A DNA stretch of 64,000 nt. Origin: Gelatoporia subvermispora B. Taxonomy: Eukaryota > Basidiomycota > Agaricomycetes > Polyporales > Gelatoporiaceae. Location of the stretch: NCBI GenBank assembly GCA_000320605.2, contig KB445792.1:1741581-1805580 (forward strand). Direction: 5' to 3'. Of the stretch, positions 59,162 to 64,000 are shown piece by piece (the stretch's first letter is position 1; the number at the start of each line of letters is the position of its first letter). The notes under the pieces were generated by a model. The model saw nothing but the letters and a program-made list of their open reading frames with translations, was not told where the DNA came from and did no database searches. The position numbers and the translations under genes were made by a program.

Positions 59162-61473
59162 CTATGGTGGTACACCACGGTCAGGAACTGCTTCGAAGAG
59201 GCGACATTGCCTATAGTGCGCGTTCAATGCGGTTTTGATACCCATTCGGACCACAGATTGGATAATCAATCCACCGCATAAGTAGCAAAAGTGTCTGGAC
59301 ACCGTATCGGGTCAAAAGCAGGCAAAATGTAATCTGAGAGACGACGTACGTGTTGCACCCGGGAGCCATGCACTGGTACAGAGGTGAGCGCGTTTTGTGA
59401 GGAGCTCATGCGATGGGACACGTACAGTCATATGATTACACCCGTCGATCTTTTCGGCCGGCGTTTGGCAACCTATTGGACATGACGCATGATTAAATCA
59501 ATGGCGTTCATCATGTAGACCAAATCTCACCAGGACAGTGCTTCCAACCTCGCTGGTCCATGAGATGTTTGAGTTCGGAGGATCCATCGCATGAATGTTG
59601 TGGCCCTCCGATCTCAATCGCTTGAGAGCATGCCTTGCACCACGTGTAGCCGCATTGCCGTAACGGGCAAGTTATGATTTGGTGCGCCTCATACTCCGGC
59701 TTGTCTACGAAAGTGGAATTTTGACACCTAGGCACATGAGTTATTGAATCCGCGATATATAGTAGAGCCTACCTCCTGCAGTGTACAATGACCGAGAATT
59801 TGGCCAATTGCATCTCAATGAAGATCGCATATTTTTCCTCGGTCAAGCCCAAATCTTGCACCAATATCCCGTCGATGACTACCATTATAATCAGTACAAG
59901 TTGTAGCCAAACATAAGCGGTACACTACATACCTCCAGTGTCGGCCTTCTCTCTGCCGGCAATGCAAATGGGGCATGCTATTGGGTAACGACGCTGCTCC
60001 ACTGTAGTTGTGACGAATTGCCGGAGGCACTCTCTGCAGAAGGCGTGCTCGCATCCTGGAACCGTCGCAATGGCGTCCTTTCTGTACTTCTCGAAACAGA
60101 TGCCACAGTCAAACCCCTCCGGTACTTCGGTTTTGAGCCAGCTAAATTGTGCAGAGAGACGCGCTGTCTCCCCATCGTACTCGCGCTGCATCATGAGTGC
60201 GAGCTCCGCGTCGCGATGTCGTGCCATCTCTGATGGCGTGGGCGAGAATGGGGGCTGTTCTCGCTGTTTGCCCTTTGTTTTCGATGTAGAGGGCTGTTGA
60301 CGAGAGCCACTTGAGTGCAAGTTAGTCGAACTCAGATCGCCAACGAGAGCTGGTCTCGACAATGTATAGCTGTTCGCGACAGTGCTCACAGCTGTCGCGT
60401 AGCTGTGGTATGGCCTAACCCTCTCGTTGGTCCAGGCACGCTGCCTCTGACCCAAATCACGAAGATCGGCGACTTCACCTCGAAGCTTCGATACTTCGTC
60501 GGTCAGTTGTGCATTCTCAGCCTTCAGGTCTTTATCGCGAGACTCTATCTCGAGCAGTTTCGCCTTCAGGTTAAGGATCTCTATGCTGGATTGCAGGGCG
60601 AGTTCTGTCAATCCTGTCGATGGATCCGTCATCTGCGAGGAAACAAAAATATGGCCCGAGTAATGCGCCAATAGTTGTGCTTGCCATTGCATCGATTTGT
60701 CCATCAAGAGGTGAGCGTCGTAGCGCAGGAGTTTCGCGAGATATGCAGCCGTTCTCTTCGAGGAATTGAAGAAAATGAATGCTGCTCCGGCGGGATGTTT
60801 ATGCGGGCGGGGATGAGAGTCGAAAACAACGAATGTCGATGGTGCAGAGCTGCCTAAATGGAGAACTGCGAGGATTTCCGGAGGCCGAGTGATGACCGCA
60901 CATGCAGAACGCTGGACCTTCTGCGACTCGCTGAGTAGATGTCTTAGGATACGAGTGAGAGTGAGCCTCGAAACATAGTAATGGAGGATCGTCTCACCCG
61001 AGCAACTCCTCGAACCCATCCAACTCAGAGCGCCCGTATTCAGATCGTACGAGCTGCAGTGACTGATTGAACAGCGGGGCTTGATGTATTTCCTCGACTT
61101 CCAGATGAGCAAAGCTTGACCATGACAGGCAAGGTCGGAGCACTTCCTGCGGTCGTCACGGTAGCGCATGAATCATCCGCGAGCGATGACAATCGATAAA
61201 CGAGTAAGGCACCTCTAGAGTCTCTCTTTTCATCATTTCACTGACGAGTTGGTCCTTCTGGAGGCCCGCTAGCTCCCCTCCAAGGATTACTCGGGCACAA
61301 TTCAGTGCGGCCAGTCCGCATGCTGAGGCGCCCCCGGCAGCTCCATTGTACTGACTCCGACCTTGGTGGGACACCACATACTCTTCCAGGCGCCCCTCAG
61401 CCACATCGTGGGCGATGGTCTCTTCGCGGCCATAGGGCACAACGGGACGCTGCGTGTCTTCGAACGAATGCAT
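59162..61473 (-). CDS. RBR E3 ubiquitin ligase with N-terminal cysteine-peptidase-like domain
   Basis: N-terminal part: HSFEDTQRPVVPYGREETIA leads to SQYNGAAGGASACGLAALNC, where a glutamine (codon 61351-61353) precedes a cysteine (61318-61320) by 11 residues. After two introns, TFVVFDSHPRPHKHPAGAAF gives D-x-H (Asp 60819-60821, His 60813-60815). Q, C and D-x-H together resemble a papain-fold deubiquitinase site. WQAQLLAHYSGHIFVS closes this domain. A coiled coil (LKAKLLEIESRDKDLKAENA) and a disordered linker follow. The RBR unit has RING1 (FDCGICFEKY ... C-E-H-A-F-C ... C-P-I-C), IBR (HCRR/CQNSTFVDKPEYEA) and RING2 (CPG/CQTPAEKIDGCNHMT/C), with the presumed catalytic cysteine at codon 59438-59440 and a 23-nt microexon (59372-59350). 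The end is RLFEAVPDRGVPP. The 5' end is uncertain: the frame is open above 61473 and an upstream exon is possible. The peptidase activity is inference. Confidence 0.7.
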
Positions 61474-62165
61474 GGGACATGTACTTCGAGGATACTCTGG
61501 TAGCGGAGTCCAATGCGCCACTCTGGCTGGGTCTGCGGATCTAGCATCCGCCGCGGATACGCGCAGCAGAGCCCATGTGCACGCGCGTCAGGCAGAAGCA
61601 CTTATGGCAACGCACGGAACGCGTGTATCGTCTTCTCGACCCAAAGGCAGCCTCGAGTCGCACTCAGGGATATTAGGATTATGCCATATGTTGTGGAAGC
61701 CAGCCTCGAGGTAAAGATCCGACAGAAGTACATTCCATGAGGTGATACAAGAATCCAATACAAGCATAAAAGCGGCCGAGATCGCAGCGGAGAACCTTGA
61801 TAGCAACGCATCGCGCCACCGAGTACGCCGCGGAGAACAAGAATGGACCAGCTCAGCGGCATGCGTCGATCAACGCGCGTCCTCGCGCGCCTCATATCCG
61901 TCCTGTTCTATTCCCAGAAAGGAAACAGGTGTAAGCTGTTCTTCTACACGTTCCACCGTCAACGCACATCTAGACTCTGCTCCTCAGTGAACACCCGATA
62001 AATAAAGTTCCGCAGCAATGTATCGGTCTCTAATCGTATATATGGCCTCCTTGGATCAACCATGTACCCCAACTCCTGGCTGTTCAGAGCGTGAATCCCA
62101 CCTGAACATTCAGAAGCGTTGCGTACTTGCACTCAGGCTTCAACGATTAGGCCGAATCTTCGAAC
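61474..62165. other. Divergent promoter region, possibly with a missing 5' exon
   Basis: About 690 bases between the peptidase-RBR gene (minus) and the next gene (plus). On the minus strand the frame of the peptidase exon stays open above the chosen ATG to about 61550, so a further upstream exon of that gene may lie here. No independent gene seen. Confidence 0.35.
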
Positions 62166-64000
62166 ATGGCCAATTCATTCATACCGTCTCCTCTCTTTCC
62201 TGATGATCCTATTGTTACTCTGTCTAACGAACATGTCACTGACGCTACTGGTGCTATACCCCTGGACTCTGCAAGCTCGAGTTCCGTTCCTCCTGGCGGG
62301 ACCGTAGCTGTCGAACAAGACACCAAAGGCTCTGTGTTGGCCGAGCCTGATGTCGAGCCTCCCTTGCCACGCGCACCCAAGGACGGCGGGCCGCACAGTC
62401 TGGACTCGAGCAGAGGTGCGAAGGGTTAGATGACCACCTTCAATGGTATGAGTTCTCAAGTCCACGCAGGCGATCTCGTACATCGCGTCAAGGGCCTGTA
62501 CAGAATCTTAGATTTGATCAGCGAGCAAGGCAGCGGCGGGCTTGGTAAGTCACTCGTGTAATGGATCGCTACGCTTGCCTCAATAACACGACTATGATCA
62601 GTCGATAAAGTTGTGATCGCTCAAGAGCACCTCCAGCGTCTCATGAACAGCATTTCTCCGGGCGTATATACCTCCTTGACCAAAGTAGACTTTACGGTAT
62701 TCGACAAAGTCACTCTACACCTGCTTGGCATCTATGGGAGCAAGTCAGAGATCGTGCGTTTCCTAGTGTCTATGAATGCTGTGAATGCGGAAATGTGCGT
62801 CCATCACGATTTAAGTTGTGCGTTCTACCTAATTCGCATCGATAGAGCAAACATGCTATTGCAGCCCCGACGCTCGGAAGTATCCTTCCCGACTCTGCGC
62901 TCGGGATTGTATGTTCTGCGCCCGTCAACGCCCCCGGAAGACTGTGAAAAGCTCTATGTTATCTACTGGCCTGAAGATACGACGTGGAGTTCGACATCGC
63001 TCTCTTCGGTCCGCAAGAACAGAGTGACGTTCATGAGGTGGGTTAACTCGACGTAGTCGGTATGAACAGTTCTCATCGAAGCTTATCTTTCAGATATCTG
63101 ACCAAATTGACGGACCAAATCGTTTGCCTCATCTCAGACGAAGACGAAGGGGACGTCGTTTGGCCAGAGGACGTTGAGGATACGGAAACGGAACATGACG
63201 ACGATGACGAGGATTCCGATCGCTTATTCGCATTCGAGGTATTCAAGACAAATGAGCAGGAAGAGAACGTGGTAGCACGAACGGGATTTTCGGTACGTGT
63301 GAGATCTGTGACACTGAGACGCTTGCGCTGACGGAGATCTGGTTGATCATATAGATTCGACTTGACGTTGCTACGCATTCGGGCGGAACTGCTCCGGATG
63401 CAGTTGACCCCGTCAAGATTCGCCCTAGGCTCATTGCCGGAGAAACAGTGCAAGGAATCCTAGAGGCCGAATACGTTCCACCAACCGAACGGGTTCAACC
63501 GCCCACAGATGAGCCTATGTGGCCCGCTCGGCTTCGCACTATCATGTATGTTCAATTATCTACAATCATATACCAAGTCTCACTTACTCTCGTAGCGAAA
63601 ATGAATCTTTGCACTTGAGCGATTCGATATCATCGGATACTATCGCAATCCTCCTCGAGCACGACTTGGATAAAAGGGCACCGCATGCTTGCCGGACGTA
63701 CAAGCAGGCCCTGACGAGCCTGAACCAACAATTCGATCGTGACCAGGAATCTAGGCTCGCCATAACGAAGAGGAATTTGGAAGAAGAAGCTCCAAAGCTC
63801 AAGGAGTCAGTCCGCCTGGTTGCACTTGGCCGCGTCAGCCGTCTGTACCCGTGCGTACTCTCCTCGGTGCAAGTGTCTTGCAGAGTTCTAATTGGTCCTT
63901 TCAGTACCATTAATCCAAGCCACCTCGAAGTCGGACAAGATACTGCCGGTCAAACAACGCCAGACTACAAAGGTATGCATCGTACCATAGTCCTGGGCTA
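62166..64000 (+). CDS. 5' part of a large unrecognised basidiomycete protein, cut by the window edge
   Basis: Exon 1 (62166-62415) begins MANSFIPSPLFPDDPIVTLS and is proline/serine-rich. A 45-nt intron (62416-62460) joins it in phase to VHAGDLVHRVKGLYRILDLI, SEQGSGGL, then VDKVVIAQEHLQRLMNSISP and IYGSKSEIVRFLVSMNAVN. Further exons give LRSGLYVLRP, YVIYWPEDTTWSS, SSVRKNRVTFM, RYLTKLTDQIVCLISDEDEG and an acidic run. A last complete exon has CRTYKQALTSLNQQFDRDQE. The layout matches, from general memory, a widespread agaricomycete family of large proteins with no assigned role, in which a nucleotide-binding or helical region lies further downstream. That part is outside this window, so I suggest no function. 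The gene diverges from the peptidase-RBR gene. Confidence 0.65.

Noticed and set aside
60640..61169. A separate RBR gene starting at MTDPSTG (60632)
   Set aside because: The frame continues upstream without a stop through the D-x-H segment of the peptidase-like domain, and intron phases join it to the exon with the cysteine, so a single longer gene explains the data better.
1..64000. CRISPR arrays, prokaryotic operons or ribosome binding sites
   Set aside because: The genes are spliced nuclear eukaryotic genes; no regularly spaced direct repeats of CRISPR type were seen.

Overview
The window looks like a nuclear chromosome segment from a basidiomycete fungus, most likely an agaricomycete. 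The evidence is as follows: genes are densely packed on both strands; almost every gene is cut by short GT-AG introns, mostly about 45-65 nt; some exons are only 15-31 nt; and the proteins are typically fungal (class I-III type chitin synthase, basidiomycete-type PIL1 eisosome core, ACS-family permease, beta-mannosidase, GH79 enzyme, SLA1, TOM20). The species cannot be named from the sequence alone.

Layout. 1-6.2 kb: start of a possible minus-strand gene at the left edge, a RING-finger protein, an alanyl-tRNA editing protein (minus) and an MFS permease. 6.3-11.9 kb: an initiator tRNA-Met gene with an intron (minus), a GH2 beta-mannosidase, and the small GTPase Rheb (minus). 11.9-15.6 kb: a 3.7 kb block without a convincing gene, holding a 15-bp tandem repeat. 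15.6-25.6 kb: a small Spo12-like protein, chitin synthase (minus), a 3 kb gene-poor gap, and a CLPTM1-family membrane protein. 26.1-34.1 kb: an unrecognised cysteine-containing disordered protein, a TOM20-SET fusion gene (minus) and an AAA ATPase. 34.9-41.5 kb: a GPI-type GH79 glycosidase, a CCDC97-like acidic protein, a divergent 14-3-3 protein, tRNA-Arg(ACG) and deoxyhypusine synthase (minus). 41.7-55.8 kb: the large Arf-GEF SEC7, the endocytic adaptor SLA1 (minus), translation release factor eRF3 and a second tRNA-Arg(ACG) (minus). 55.9-64 kb: two paralogous RBR-type ubiquitin ligase genes (minus), one fused to a PIL1/eisosome domain and the other to a cysteine-peptidase-like domain, then the 5' part of a large unrecognised gene that runs off the right edge.

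These are independent eukaryotic transcription units, not an operon. Several share broad cell-biology themes: translation (initiator tRNA, tRNA-Arg, eRF3, deoxyhypusine synthase, alanyl-tRNA editing), membrane traffic and cortex (SEC7, SLA1, PIL1, chitin synthase), and TOR signalling (Rheb).

The most unusual content is three chimeric genes: PIL1-RBR, peptidase-like-RBR, and TOM20-SET. In the last, a 309-nt intron can, if retained, end the protein as an ordinary TOM20. The two RBR genes share intron positions, including a 23-nt microexon in RING2, so they arose by duplication; one copy is now the C-terminal half of an eisosome-protein gene. The initiator tRNA intron and the catalytic-site microexons are also worth a look.
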